Source: Actinomycetospora chibensis (lineage in GTDB: Bacteria > Actinomycetota > Actinomycetes > Mycobacteriales > Pseudonocardiaceae). Taken from it: a stretch of DNA of 64,000 nucleotides. Positions 53,581-62,026 of this stretch are shown piece by piece (within the stretch, counting starts at the first letter, position 1; each line of letters starts with the position of its first letter). A program made the translations under genes and the position numbers. The notes under the pieces are model-generated. The model was given only the letters and a program-made list of their open reading frames with translations, did not search any database and was not told where the DNA came from. The stretch is taken from NCBI RefSeq assembly GCF_028737215.1, contig NZ_JAQZAM010000014.1, positions 149,784 to 213,783 on the forward strand. Direction: 5' to 3'.

Positions 53581-54734
53581 AGCGCGGACATCCCCTGCCA
53601 CTCCGACCACGGGATGGCCCAGTCGTAGATGTCGCCGTCGCTCGGCGAGTAGTTCACCCCGGAGTTGGTGACCTCGACCGGGTCGCCGTACAGGGCAGTG
53701 TCGTAGAACGCCCGGGCATCGGCCTCCGAGAGGTTGATGCACCCGTGGGTCACGTTGCTGGAGCCCTGGGCGCCGGTGGAGGCCGGGTTGGCGTGGATGA
53801 ACTCGCCGTTGTTGCTGATGCGCACCGCCCAGCGCTCGACGAGGTCGTAGCCGTACTGCTCGCTGACCATCCGCTTGTTGGTGAACTTCTCGCTCACGAC
53901 GTGGATGCCCGAGCGCGTGGTGCGGTTCGGGTCGGAGTCCGTCCCGTAGCTGGCGGGGACGTCCATCACCTGCTGCCCGTCGCGGACGACGACCATGCGG
54001 AAGCTGTTGACGTCGGCCTGCACGACCTGCGAACGGCCGATCCTGAACGACGTCGTGAGGTCCTCACGGCCCCACGCGCCGCCGCCGAACGGGGTGCCCA
54101 GGAGGTTCGCGCGGACGTCGACCTGCGTGCCGGGCCGCCAGTACTCCTTCGGGCGCCAGTGCACCCGCGACCCGCCGTCCTGGTCGGGCAGCCAGGCCCA
54201 GGAGCCCTCGGTGGGCACCGACGTGCGCACCTGCAGCGCCCGCTCCACCGCCGCCTTGTCCTCCACCGGGGCCGCGAACTGGATCGTGATCGGCGCCGCC
54301 ACCCCCACCTCGCGGTCGTCACCGATGTTCAGCGTGGCCCGGACGGTCTGCCCGGGCGCGACCGTGGTGAACGAGCCGGTGACCGGCGAGGAGCCCCCGC
54401 CGGGCCCGGTGGCCGTGCCGCCCCAGGTGTAGGTGGCGCCGTAGGCCAGCGGGCCGGACGGCGTCCAGCGCTTCCGGTCGGGCGAGAGCGTGCCGGCGAC
54501 GGCACCGCCCGGTGATGCGGTGAGCGTGACGTCGGTGAACGTCCCCTCGGTGCTGGCCGCCACCGTGGCCCTCGGGGCGACGTCGGCGGTGTTCGCGGCC
54601 GGCTCGACCGCCACGCCGACCGGCGGCGGCGCCTCGGCGGACCCGGGCGCGCCGGACGTCGACGACGCCCCCGAGCCGCAGGCCGCCAGCACCAGCAGCA
54701 GCCCGCTCAGCACCGTGACGAGCGTCCGACCCAT
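53577..54734 (-). CDS. L,D-transpeptidase lipoprotein (copy 1)
   Basis: 385 residues. Lipoprotein signal with LVLAAC near residue 17, two Ig-like domains (about 45-230) and a YkuD catalytic domain. The active-site motif HxN...SSNVTHGCINLSEADARAFYD provides His and Cys; SEQYGYDLVERWAVRIS precedes it. It forms 3-3 cross-links in peptidoglycan. The domain layout equals mycobacterial Ldt/LprQ proteins (Rv0483-type neighbour of murB). ATG 54734 with GGGGG upstream. A paralogue sits 72 bp upstream. Confidence 0.9.
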   Translation of the reverse strand: MGRTLVTVLSGLLLVLAACGSGASSTSGAPGSAEAPPPVGVAVEPAANTADVAPRATVAASTEGTFTDVTLTASPGGAVAGTLSPDRKRWTPSGPLAYGATYTWGGTATGPGGGSSPVTGSFTTVAPGQTVRATLNIGDDREVGVAAPITIQFAAPVEDKAAVERALQVRTSVPTEGSWAWLPDQDGGSRVHWRPKEYWRPGTQVDVRANLLGTPFGGGAWGREDLTTSFRIGRSQVVQADVNSFRMVVVRDGQQVMDVPASYGTDSDPNRTTRSGIHVVSEKFTNKRMVSEQYGYDLVERWAVRISNNGEFIHANPASTGAQGSSNVTHGCINLSEADARAFYDTALYGDPVEVTNSGVNYSPSDGDIYDWAIPWSEWQGMSAL

Positions 54735-54806
54735 GCGTCCCCCGAACCTCTCCTCGTGCGTCGCCACCATCGTGGCACCGCACCCCGACGGCCCGCCGGG
54801 TCGAAC

Positions 54807-55982
54807 TCAGGACAGCGCCGACATCCCCCGCCAGGTGTCCCAGTCGAGGGCCCAGTCGTAGACGTCCCCGTCGGCCGCGGAGAGCTGGACCGGGGAGTCC
54901 GTGACCTCGACGGGGTCGCCGTAGATGGCGGTGTCGTAGTACGCCCGCGCGTCGGCGGTGGAGAGGTTGACGCAGCCGTGGGTGACGTTGCTCGAGCCCT
55001 GGGCGCCCGCCGACGCCGGGTTGGCGTGGATGAACTCGCCGTTGTTGCTCATCCGCACGGCCCAGTGCTCGACGAGGTCGTAGCCGTACTGCGCGCTGGT
55101 CATCCGCTTGTTGTCGAACTTCTCGGTCACGACGTGGGTCCCGCTACGCGTGATGCGGTTGGGGTCGCTGCCCAGCCCGTAGCTCGCGGGGACGTCCATG
55201 ACCTGCCGACCGTCCCGGATCACGACCATCCGGTGGCTCGTGACGTCGGCCCGCACGATCTGCGAGCGCCCGACGGTGAGGTGGTTGGTGAGGTCCTCGC
55301 GTCCGTACGCGCCGTCACCCAGGTTCACGCCGTACAGGTTCGCGGCGACATCGACGACGGTGCCGGGCGTCCAGTACTCCTTCGGCCGCCAGTGCACCCG
55401 CGACCCCAGCGCGTCGTCGGGCAGCCACGCCCAGGAGCCCTCGGTGGGCACCGACGTGCGCACCTGCAGGGCCCGCTCCGCCGCCGCCTTGTCGGCGACC
55501 GGGCCGTCGAACTGGATGGCGATCGGCGCGGCCACGCCGACGGTGGCGTCGTCGGGCTGCGCGAACTGCGCGCGCACGACCCGCTCCGGGCTCACCGTGG
55601 TGAAGCCGCCGGCCACCGGCGTGGTGGCCCCGTCGGCGCCCACCGCGACACCGGACCAGGTGTAGGGCTTGCCGTAGCCGAGCGCCTCGGTCGCGGCCCA
55701 GCGGTGTCCGTCGGGAGTCACGGTCCCGGCGATCGGACGGCCGTCCGCTCCGGTCAGCGCGACGTCGCGCAGGGCGGCGTCCGGCGCCGTCACGCTGATC
55801 TCGCCGCCCGGGTCGACGTCGGCGCGTCCCGGCACGGCCGTCGTGGTCACGGTCGGGGCCTGCGCCGCGTCACTCCCCGCCGGCCGGGGCGTGGCGCCCG
55901 CAGCCGCACACCCCGCGACGACTCCCGCGACGGCGACGAGCGCCACCACCACGGCCAGCACACCCTGCACGCGTTCCCGCAC
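54807..55982 (-). CDS. L,D-transpeptidase lipoprotein (copy 2)
   Basis: 391 residues, clearly paralogous to the adjacent copy through its whole length: lipobox VVAGC, Ig-like domains, and YkuD motif SSNVTHGCVNLSTADARAYYD. Shared runs such as QVRTSVPTEGSWAWLPD and VHWRPKEYW indicate tandem duplication. Differences cluster in the linker after the lipobox and in the extreme C-terminus (ends YDWALDWDTWRGMSALS). GTG 55982 is selected to begin the signal peptide, with GGAGAGG 11 bp upstream. Confidence 0.9.
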   Translation of the reverse strand: MRERVQGVLAVVVALVAVAGVVAGCAAAGATPRPAGSDAAQAPTVTTTAVPGRADVDPGGEISVTAPDAALRDVALTGADGRPIAGTVTPDGHRWAATEALGYGKPYTWSGVAVGADGATTPVAGGFTTVSPERVVRAQFAQPDDATVGVAAPIAIQFDGPVADKAAAERALQVRTSVPTEGSWAWLPDDALGSRVHWRPKEYWTPGTVVDVAANLYGVNLGDGAYGREDLTNHLTVGRSQIVRADVTSHRMVVIRDGRQVMDVPASYGLGSDPNRITRSGTHVVTEKFDNKRMTSAQYGYDLVEHWAVRMSNNGEFIHANPASAGAQGSSNVTHGCVNLSTADARAYYDTAIYGDPVEVTDSPVQLSAADGDVYDWALDWDTWRGMSALS

Positions 55983-56110
55983 CCCGAGGGCCACCTCTCC
56001 TGATCGATCCCGAACGCATGACGCGAACGGCCCCGGGACGGTTGTCAGGGCGCGGGCACACTCACACCGGTGGCCCTGTGATCGTGAGCGGCGTCTCGCC
56101 GCGATCCCGG

Positions 56111-57235
56111 TCAGAGGGCGCAGGAGACGAGCACGGGCTCGGGTTCGAGCACGAGACCGAAGGCGGCGTCGACCCGGTCGCGCACGTCGCGGGCGAGCGC
56201 GAGCAGGTCGTCGGTGGTCCCACCGCCGCGGTGGGTCAGGGCGAGCGTGTGCTTGGTGGAGACCCGCGCGGGGGCGTGCTCGCCGGGGTGGCCGCGCGGG
56301 ATGCCGGCGCGCTCGATGAGCGCGGCCGCGGAGAGCTTGACCAGCCCGCCGGGCTGCGGCCACGCCGTGACCGGGACCTGGCCCGCGGCCTCGGTGCGGG
56401 CGGCGACACGGGCCGCCGTCGCCTCGTCGACCACCGGGTTGGTGAAGAACGAGCCCGCGCTGCGGCTGTCGGGGTCGGCGAGGTCGATGACCATGCCCTT
56501 CCCGCGGCGCAGCGCGAGCACGGCGGCGCGCGCGTCGGCGACGGGCACGCGGGTGCCGGGCTCGACATCGAGGGCGCGGGCGAGCTCGGCGTAGCGGACC
56601 GGGGCCGACAGGCCGTCGGTGGTGAGCCGGAACCGCACGCCCAGGACGATCTCGCCGTCGACGTTGCGCGCGCCCTTGAGGCGGCTCGTGCGGTAGCCGA
56701 GACCGAGGTCGGCGGCCGGGACCGTGCCGCGGCGACCGGTACGGCGCGCGTAGAGGTCGACGTCGACGAGGAGGTCGCCGACCTCGACGCCGTAGGCGCC
56801 GACGTTCTGCACCGGCGTCGCCCCGGTGCGCCCGGGGATGCCCGAGAGGCACTCGAGCCCGCCGAACCCGTCGGCGACGGTGTCGGCGACCAGCGCGTCC
56901 CAGTCGTGGCCGGCCTCGACGTGCAGGACGACGGTGTCGGCGTCGCGGCGCACGACCTCGTGGCCCTCGGTGTCGATGAGCAGCGCGGTGCCGGCGAACC
57001 CGGCGTCCCCGATGACGAGGTTGGAGCCCCCGCCGACGAGCAGCAGCGGCTCGCCCGCCCCGTCGGCCGCGCGCGCCCGCTGGACCACCTCGTCGGCCGT
57101 CGACGCCCGCACCAGGCGGCGTGCGGGGCCGCCGAGACCGAGCGTCGTGTGGGGCGCGAGCAGCGTCGCGGCGTCGGTGTCGACGGGGCCGTCGCCCGGC
57201 GCGGGCGTCGTCTGAGCGGTCGGACCGGGTGCCAC
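56111..57235 (-). CDS. murB: UDP-N-acetylenolpyruvoylglucosamine reductase MurB
   Basis: FAD enzyme reducing UDP-GlcNAc-enolpyruvate to UDP-MurNAc, the second committed step of peptidoglycan synthesis. 374 residues, type I: LAPHTTLGLGGPARRLV, LLVGGGSNLVIGDAGF, GIPGRTGATPVQNVGAYG, the active Ser in GSFFTNPVV (about residue 265) and Glu in HPGEHAPARVSTKHTLALTHRG. GTG 57235 follows a TACCGT -10 hexamer by 8 nt. It shares a 25-bp divergent interval with DUF2505. Confidence 0.95.
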   Translation of the reverse strand: MAPGPTAQTTPAPGDGPVDTDAATLLAPHTTLGLGGPARRLVRASTADEVVQRARAADGAGEPLLLVGGGSNLVIGDAGFAGTALLIDTEGHEVVRRDADTVVLHVEAGHDWDALVADTVADGFGGLECLSGIPGRTGATPVQNVGAYGVEVGDLLVDVDLYARRTGRRGTVPAADLGLGYRTSRLKGARNVDGEIVLGVRFRLTTDGLSAPVRYAELARALDVEPGTRVPVADARAAVLALRRGKGMVIDLADPDSRSAGSFFTNPVVDEATAARVAARTEAAGQVPVTAWPQPGGLVKLSAAALIERAGIPRGHPGEHAPARVSTKHTLALTHRGGGTTDDLLALARDVRDRVDAAFGLVLEPEPVLVSCAL

Positions 57236-57260
57236 GGCCTCCGACGGTAACCTCCCGCCC
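57236..57260. promoter_or_regulatory. Compact divergent promoter murB/DUF2505
   Basis: TACCGT (minus, 57249-57244) ends 8 nt before the murB GTG. TAACCT (plus, 57248-57253) ends 7 nt before the DUF2505 GTG. The -10 hexamers overlap by two bases, so both genes appear leaderless from one 25-bp gap. Confidence 0.55.
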
Positions 57261-57761
57261 GTGTCGACCCGCATCGCCCACCGCGCCACCTGGGACGTCC
57301 CCGCCGAGGAGGTGTACGCGGAGCTGGTCGACGGCGACCACCTCCGGGCACGCCTGAAGGAGCTCGGCGGGAAGGACCCCGCGCTCGTGGAGCACACCGT
57401 CGACGCCTCCGGGGCCCGCCTGGAGCTGCGTCACTCGGTGCCCGTCGAGTTCCTGCCCACGGCGGTCCGGCGCTTCACCGGCGACGACCTCGTGCTCGAC
57501 CGCGTCGAGACGTGGCGCGTGCGCACCGACGGCGGCTACGACGGCACGTTCGAGGTCACGGTCCGCGGCCTCCCGGGGACGATGACCGGCACGCAGAAGC
57601 TCACCGACTCCGGCGGCGGCGCGGTCACCGAGATCCAGGGCGAGGCCACGGTGTCGGTGCCGATGGTCGGCGGGCGCATCGAGAAGGTCGTCGTCGAGCA
57701 GGTCGACGCGCTGCTCGACGCCGAGGACGCGTTCACACGCCGACGGCTGGAGAAGCGCTGA
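57261..57761 (+). CDS. DUF2505 domain protein
   Basis: 166 residues, START/SRPBCC-like in pattern: IAHRATWDVPAEEVYAELVD at the start, strands LELRHSVPVEFLP and YDGTFEVTVRGLPGTMTGTQKL, and a long C-terminal helix VVVEQVDALLDAEDAFTRRRLE. DUF2505 is an actinobacterial family of unknown ligand; the gene adjoins murB in mycobacteria (recalled Rv0481c). Confidence 0.82.
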   Translation: MSTRIAHRATWDVPAEEVYAELVDGDHLRARLKELGGKDPALVEHTVDASGARLELRHSVPVEFLPTAVRRFTGDDLVLDRVETWRVRTDGGYDGTFEVTVRGLPGTMTGTQKLTDSGGGAVTEIQGEATVSVPMVGGRIEKVVVEQVDALLDAEDAFTRRRLEKR

Positions 57762-57763
57762 CC

Positions 57764-58663
57764 ATGGCGACCCATCGCCTCGTCGTCACCCTGAGCTGCC
57801 CGGACCGCACCGGCATCGTCGCCGCGATCACCGGGCGGCTGGCGGCGCTCGGCGCATCGATCACCGAGGCCGCCTACCACGCCGACACCGAGGCGGGCTG
57901 GTTCGTCACACGCCAGGTCGTCGACGCCGCCTCGGTCCCCGGCGGGGCGGACGTGCTGCGCGTGGTGATGGGCCAGGTGGCCGCGGGCCTCGAGGTGCCC
58001 GGCGGCGACCCGGTGCGCTGGCAGGTGCGCGACGCCGCCGAGCCGCCGCGGGTGGTGCTGCTGGTCAGCAAGGAATCGCACTGCCTGCACGACCTGCTCG
58101 GCCGGGTCTGGGGCGGTGAGCTCGAGATGGACGTGCGCGCGGTGGTGGGCAACCACGAGGTGCTGCGCCCGCTCGCCGAGGCGCACGGCGTGCCGTTCCA
58201 CCACGTGCCGTTCCCGTCCCGTGCCGAGGACGACGAGGCCCGCACGGGCCGCGACGCGGCGTTCGCGACGGTCGCCGGCCTCGTCGACGAGCACGACCCG
58301 GCCGCGATCGTGCTGGCACGGTTCATGCAGGTGCTGACGCCCGAGCTCTGCGACCGGTGGGCCGGGCGGGCGATCAACATCCACCACAGCTTCCTGCCCT
58401 CGTTCGCCGGCGCCCGCCCGTACCACCAGGCCCACGCCCGCGGGGTGAAGCTCGTCGGCGCGACGTGCCACTACGTCACCGCGGACCTCGACGCCGGCCC
58501 GATCATCGAGCAGGACGTCAGCCGCGTGGACCACGCCGACACCGCCGAGGACATGGTCCGCCGCGGCCGCGACGTCGAGAAACTGGTGCTGGCCCGCGGG
58601 CTGCGCGCCCACCTCGAGGACCGCGTGCAGGTGCACGCGGGACGGACGGTCGTCTTCCGCTAG
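57764..58663 (+). CDS. purU: Formyltetrahydrofolate deformylase PurU
   Basis: Releases formate from 10-formyl-THF, feeding purine synthesis and balancing the one-carbon pool. 299 residues: N-terminal ACT domain (LVVTLSCPDRTGIVAAITGRLAALGASI) and a formyltransferase-like domain with INIHHSFLPSFAGARPYHQA and VKLVGATCHYVTADLDAGPIIEQDV, including catalytic Asn/His/Asp. ATG 57764 starts 2 bp after the DUF2505 stop. Confidence 0.93.
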   Translation: MATHRLVVTLSCPDRTGIVAAITGRLAALGASITEAAYHADTEAGWFVTRQVVDAASVPGGADVLRVVMGQVAAGLEVPGGDPVRWQVRDAAEPPRVVLLVSKESHCLHDLLGRVWGGELEMDVRAVVGNHEVLRPLAEAHGVPFHHVPFPSRAEDDEARTGRDAAFATVAGLVDEHDPAAIVLARFMQVLTPELCDRWAGRAINIHHSFLPSFAGARPYHQAHARGVKLVGATCHYVTADLDAGPIIEQDVSRVDHADTAEDMVRRGRDVEKLVLARGLRAHLEDRVQVHAGRTVVFR

Positions 58664-58676
58664 GTGCCTGCGGCAT

Positions 58677-58716
58677 GTGAGCACTTCGTGGTGCTCCGGC
58701 ACCTCAAAGTGCTCAC
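58677..58716. terminator. Bidirectional hairpin with cUCCGg tetraloop between purU and pirin
   Basis: Arms 58677-58694 and 58699-58716 pair except for one 3-by-3 internal loop; the loop is TCCG closed by C-G. It starts 14 bp past the purU stop, and its right arm contains the pirin stop codon. It shares ends, inner GTGC-TCCG-GCAC and loop with 16026-16065. Confidence 0.72.
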
Positions 58717-59690
58717 GTGCGCGGGCGCACCCGCTCGGCGGGAATCGCGCCCAGCCGCCCGGCGTGGAAGTCGACCATCGCCTCCCGGACCTCCTGCTGG
58801 GTGTTCATGACGAACGGCCCGCCCCACGCCACCGGCTCGCGGATCGGGCGACCGCCGAGCAGCACGACCTCGAGCTTCGGGTGCCGGCCCTCCTGCCCGG
58901 GGTCCGCGGCGACCCGCAGCGACTCGCCGGGCCCGAAGACGACGAGCTGGCCGGTGCGCACCGGACGTCGCTCGGCGCCGACGGTGCCGTCACCGGACAG
59001 GACGTAGAGCAGCGCGTTCTGCTCGGGGTCCCAGGGCAGGTGCAGCGCCGCGCCGGGCTCGAGCGAGGCGTGCGCCATCGTCATCGGCGTGTACGTCGAG
59101 CCGGGCCCCTCGTGCCCGCCGATCTCGCCGGCGATGACCCGCACGAGCGTCCCGGCGTCGGCGGAGGTCAGCAACGCGGCCTGCCCGGAGCGGAGGTCCT
59201 GGTAGCGGGGCTGCACCCACTTCTGCGCCTGCGGGAGGTTCACCCACAGCTGCAGGCCGTGGAAGAGGCCGCCCGACGCGACGAGCGCCTCCGGCGGGCG
59301 CTCGATGTGCAGCACCCCGCCGCCGGCGGTCATCCACTGCGTGTCGCCGTTGGTGATCGAGCCACCGCCGCCGTGGTTGTCGGCGTGCTCGAACGTGCCG
59401 TCGATGATGTAGGTGACGGTCTCGAAGCCCCGGTGCGGGTGCCAGGCCGTGCCCTTGGGCTCGCCCGGCGCGTACTCGACCTCGCCCATCTGGTCCATGT
59501 GGATGAAAGGGTCGAGGAGCGCGAGGTCGACGCCGGCGAACGCGCGGCGTACCGGGAAGCCCTCGCCCTCGTAGCCCTGCGGCGCGGTGGTCACCGTGCG
59601 GACCCCCCGCTCGGTGACGCCGACGCGGGGCCCCGCGGGCTCGGGGATGCGAGGTAGGACCGTCAGGTCGGCGACCGTCAGAGCGGGCAT
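58713..59690 (-). CDS. Pirin family protein
   Basis: 325 residues, bicupin. Metal-binding motif HPHRGFETVTYIIDGTFEHADNHGG provides His/His/His/Glu, and GDTQWMTAGGGVLHIERP is the pirin signature. Bacterial pirins act as quercetin dioxygenases or redox-related regulators. Upstream GAGGAGGGG is a strong RBS, and a MarR-type palindrome lies 18-29 bp upstream of the start. Confidence 0.88.
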   Translation of the reverse strand: MPALTVADLTVLPRIPEPAGPRVGVTERGVRTVTTAPQGYEGEGFPVRRAFAGVDLALLDPFIHMDQMGEVEYAPGEPKGTAWHPHRGFETVTYIIDGTFEHADNHGGGGSITNGDTQWMTAGGGVLHIERPPEALVASGGLFHGLQLWVNLPQAQKWVQPRYQDLRSGQAALLTSADAGTLVRVIAGEIGGHEGPGSTYTPMTMAHASLEPGAALHLPWDPEQNALLYVLSGDGTVGAERRPVRTGQLVVFGPGESLRVAADPGQEGRHPKLEVVLLGGRPIREPVAWGGPFVMNTQQEVREAMVDFHAGRLGAIPAERVRPRT

Positions 59691-59707
59691 CGTCCCCTCC
59701 TCAGTAG

Positions 59708-59719
59708 TTGAACATTCAA
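59708..59719. promoter_or_regulatory. MarR-type palindrome upstream of pirin
   Basis: TTGAACATTCAA, half-sites TTGAA separated by two bases, resembles operators of MarR-family redox/phenolic sensors that often control pirin genes. It lies in the pirin promoter region (minus). Confidence 0.5.
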
Positions 59720-59771
59720 TGTGGAGCGGAGAACGTCCCCCGGCGACGACCGATTCCCACCGGGATCCGCG

Positions 59772-60332
59772 TCAGCGGCCGAGGCCCTCGAGCGCCTCGG
59801 CCCCGGGCAGCTCACCGAGTGCGGCACCGGGGACGAGGAGCTTGCTCTCGCGCCGGCCGCTGCCCACCACGACCGCGGGTGTGGCGATCACCGCGGGGTC
59901 GACGAGGACCGGCCACGACGCCGGCACGCCGAACGGAGTGATGCCGCCGTAGGCCATGCCGGTGAGCTCGACCGCCTCGTCCATCGGCGCGAACGACGCC
60001 TTGCGCACGTCGAGCCGCTTGCGGACGACGGTGTTGACGTCGGTGCGCGTCGTGGCCAGCACGACGCAGGCGGCGAAGCGACGCTCGCCGGAGCGCGAGC
60101 CGGCGACGACGACGCAGTTGGCCGACGCCTCCAGCGGCGAGCCGTAGGCCTCGCAGAACGCGGCGGTGTCGGCGAGCGCGGGGTCGATCTCCGCGACCAG
60201 GCAGCCGGTGGCGACCTCGGGCGGCAGCCCGCGCAGGGCCTCGGCGACAGGTTCCGCCAGCAGGTCGGTCCGCTCGAGGGCGGGCACCGGCTCCAGCGAC
60301 CCGGCGACGGCCTGGGCAGCCGCCGACGTCAC
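59772..60332 (-). CDS. YbaK/EbsC-type aminoacyl-tRNA deacylase
   Basis: 186 residues. VRKRLDVRKASFAPMDEAVELTGMAYGGITPFGVPASWPVLVD is the YbaK/ProX core with the catalytic Lys in RKAS. It edits mischarged tRNA (Cys-tRNAPro or similar). GTG 60332 overlaps the DUF2516 stop (GTGA). Confidence 0.83.
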   Translation of the reverse strand: MTSAAAQAVAGSLEPVPALERTDLLAEPVAEALRGLPPEVATGCLVAEIDPALADTAAFCEAYGSPLEASANCVVVAGSRSGERRFAACVVLATTRTDVNTVVRKRLDVRKASFAPMDEAVELTGMAYGGITPFGVPASWPVLVDPAVIATPAVVVGSGRRESKLLVPGAALGELPGAEALEGLGR

Positions 60333-60628
60333 CAGCGCGGGCCCTGCTGGATCTCGATCACCCGCGGGCGCACGTCGACGATGTAGATGAGCACGGCGAT
60401 GATGCCGACGAGCCAGAGGAAGCTGTAGGGGCCGCTGGTGGAGATCGCGAGGATCGCCAGGCCGACGCCGGTGATCGCGCACCAGACGGGCTTCGTCAGC
60501 TTGTCGGCGGCCGTGAACGCGTCGGAGCGCTGCATCAGGGCGTGCACGAAGGCGTAGAGGCCCACCGGGATCCCCAGGAGCCACAGCACCAGCAGCACGT
60601 AGCCATCGAGGTTGTAGAGCACCGACAC
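60329..60628 (-). CDS. DUF2516 family membrane protein
   Basis: 99 residues with three helices: YVLLVLWLLGIPVGLYAFVHAL, a short WCAITGVGLAILAIS and LWLVGIIAVLIYIVDVRPRV, the DUF2516 signature. Unknown function; beside the HBHA gene in M. tuberculosis (recalled Rv0476). GTG 60628 is 6 nt below a TATCGT -10, suggesting leaderless. Confidence 0.82.
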   Translation of the reverse strand: MSVLYNLDGYVLLVLWLLGIPVGLYAFVHALMQRSDAFTAADKLTKPVWCAITGVGLAILAISTSGPYSFLWLVGIIAVLIYIVDVRPRVIEIQQGPRW

Positions 60629-60691
60629 GCCACCACGATACGTGCCCCGTGCAGCGGGGCGACAGGCGCGCGGTCCTCGCCCGGACACACG

Positions 60692-60725
60692 ACGACCCCG
60701 GGACGGCGGAGCGTCCCGGGGTCGT
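60692..60725 (-). terminator. Hairpin terminator after the HBHA-like gene
   Basis: A perfect 14-bp stem (60692-60705 with 60712-60725), loop GCGGAG. It lies 34 bp below the stop of the HBHA-like gene. Confidence 0.72.
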
Positions 60726-60758
60726 GTCGAGCAGAGCGTCACCGCACGGTGGCGGGAC

Positions 60759-61481
60759 TCAGCTCTTGGGGGCCCGCTTGGCGCCGCCCGCGGTGGCCGC
60801 GGACTTCGGCGCGTTCTTCGGGCCCTGCTTGTTCGGCGCGGTGCGCGCAGCGGCCTTGCGCGTGGTGCTGCGCGTCTCGGACGCCACCTCGTCACCGGCC
60901 TCCTTGATCTCCTCGGAGAGCTCGGAGCCGGCCTCGGCGACGACCTCGGCGGCCTGGGCGCTGAAGCGCTGCGTCGTGCGGGCGGCGCGCTCGCCGACCG
61001 AACGGGTCTGCTTGGTGACCCCGGCCAGAGCGCTCTCACCGCGGACGCGGACACCCTCGACGGCGTCCTCGAGGCGGCCCTCGATCTCGCTCGAGACCTG
61101 GTCGACCGTGTTCAGCGCCTGCTTGACCTGCGGCTGCGACGTGATGTCGCGGTACGCGGACTCGCCGCGCTTGATGAGGTCGGCGTAGACGCTGCGGACG
61201 GCGGCCAGGTAGCTGTCGACCAGGCGGCGGAAGTCCTCCGCGGTCAGCTTGGTGCGCAGCTCCTGGACCTCGGCCGGGAGGTCCTCGACGCGGGCCTGGA
61301 CCTCGGTGGCGCCGGACTGCACGCGCTCGGCGGCCTCACGGGCGGCGGCGACGGCCACGTCGCCGAGGCCCAGCACGGCCAGGGCGGGCTGGCGCAGCGG
61401 GTCGATGGCGTCCGAGACGGCCTTGCTGGCCTGGTCGCGAACCTCGCGGACGTCGAACTTGGTGGGGAAGGTGACAGCCAT
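60759..61481 (-). CDS. Heparin-binding hemagglutinin (HBHA)-like protein
   Basis: 240 residues, almost all helical and coiled coil (EDLPAEVQELRTKLTAEDFRRLVDSYLAAVRSVYADLIKRG) with a Lys/Ala/Pro-rich tail (KAAARTAPNKQGPKNAPKS), the HBHA layout. In mycobacteria this adhesin binds sulphated glycans and is linked to lipid bodies; here a surface or nucleoid role is open. A strong AGGAG-type RBS precedes ATG 61481. It lies downstream of the XRE regulator. Confidence 0.78.
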   Translation of the reverse strand: MAVTFPTKFDVREVRDQASKAVSDAIDPLRQPALAVLGLGDVAVAAAREAAERVQSGATEVQARVEDLPAEVQELRTKLTAEDFRRLVDSYLAAVRSVYADLIKRGESAYRDITSQPQVKQALNTVDQVSSEIEGRLEDAVEGVRVRGESALAGVTKQTRSVGERAARTTQRFSAQAAEVVAEAGSELSEEIKEAGDEVASETRSTTRKAAARTAPNKQGPKNAPKSAATAGGAKRAPKS

Positions 61482-61528
61482 GGTCGTCCTCTCTCCTGAA
61501 TACGTGTGTGATGTGCCTGAGCGGTAGG

Positions 61529-61993
61529 TCAGGACGTGCGCTGGGCCGGTGCCTCGACTGCCTGGGCGGCAGCGTCGATGGCGGCCACGGCGAGCGCGGC
61601 GTCCTCGGTCCCGGTCACGGTGCTGGTCTCGGCAGCGTTGCCGCGACGGAATGACTCGTAGATGTCGGTGAGCACCTGCTTCTGGCGCTCGGTCAGCTCC
61701 GTGTCCGACGCGAGGGCGTCGAGTACCGGGGAGTGCTCCCGGGGCTCGAGAATCCCTGCCCGGACGTACAGCGCCTCGGCGGAGATCCGCAGACCGGTCG
61801 CGATCTGGGCCAGGATCTCGGCGGACGGCTTGCGCAGCCCACGCTCGATCTGGCTCAGGTACGGGTTGCTGATCCCCGCGACCTTCGCGAGTTGACGGAG
61901 GCTGACCTCCGCGCCCTCGCGCTGCCGGCGGATGTAGGCACCGATGTCATCGACGGCCTGGCCGATCTTCTCGACCCCGTCCGTCCCGGACAC
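61529..61993 (-). CDS. XRE-family HTH regulator
   Basis: 154 residues. The HTH is VSLRQLAKVAGISNPYLSQIERGLRKPSAEILAQIATGLRIS (about 29-70), the classic XRE/Cro fold, followed by a helical tail. It is the neighbour of HBHA in mycobacteria (recalled Rv0474). GTG 61993 with GGAGGAGG upstream. Two palindromes in its promoter suggest autoregulation. Confidence 0.87.
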   Translation of the reverse strand: MSGTDGVEKIGQAVDDIGAYIRRQREGAEVSLRQLAKVAGISNPYLSQIERGLRKPSAEILAQIATGLRISAEALYVRAGILEPREHSPVLDALASDTELTERQKQVLTDIYESFRRGNAAETSTVTGTEDAALAVAAIDAAAQAVEAPAQRTS

Positions 61994-62026
61994 CGATGAC
62001 CACCTCCTCCGAACTCGCTGAAACCC

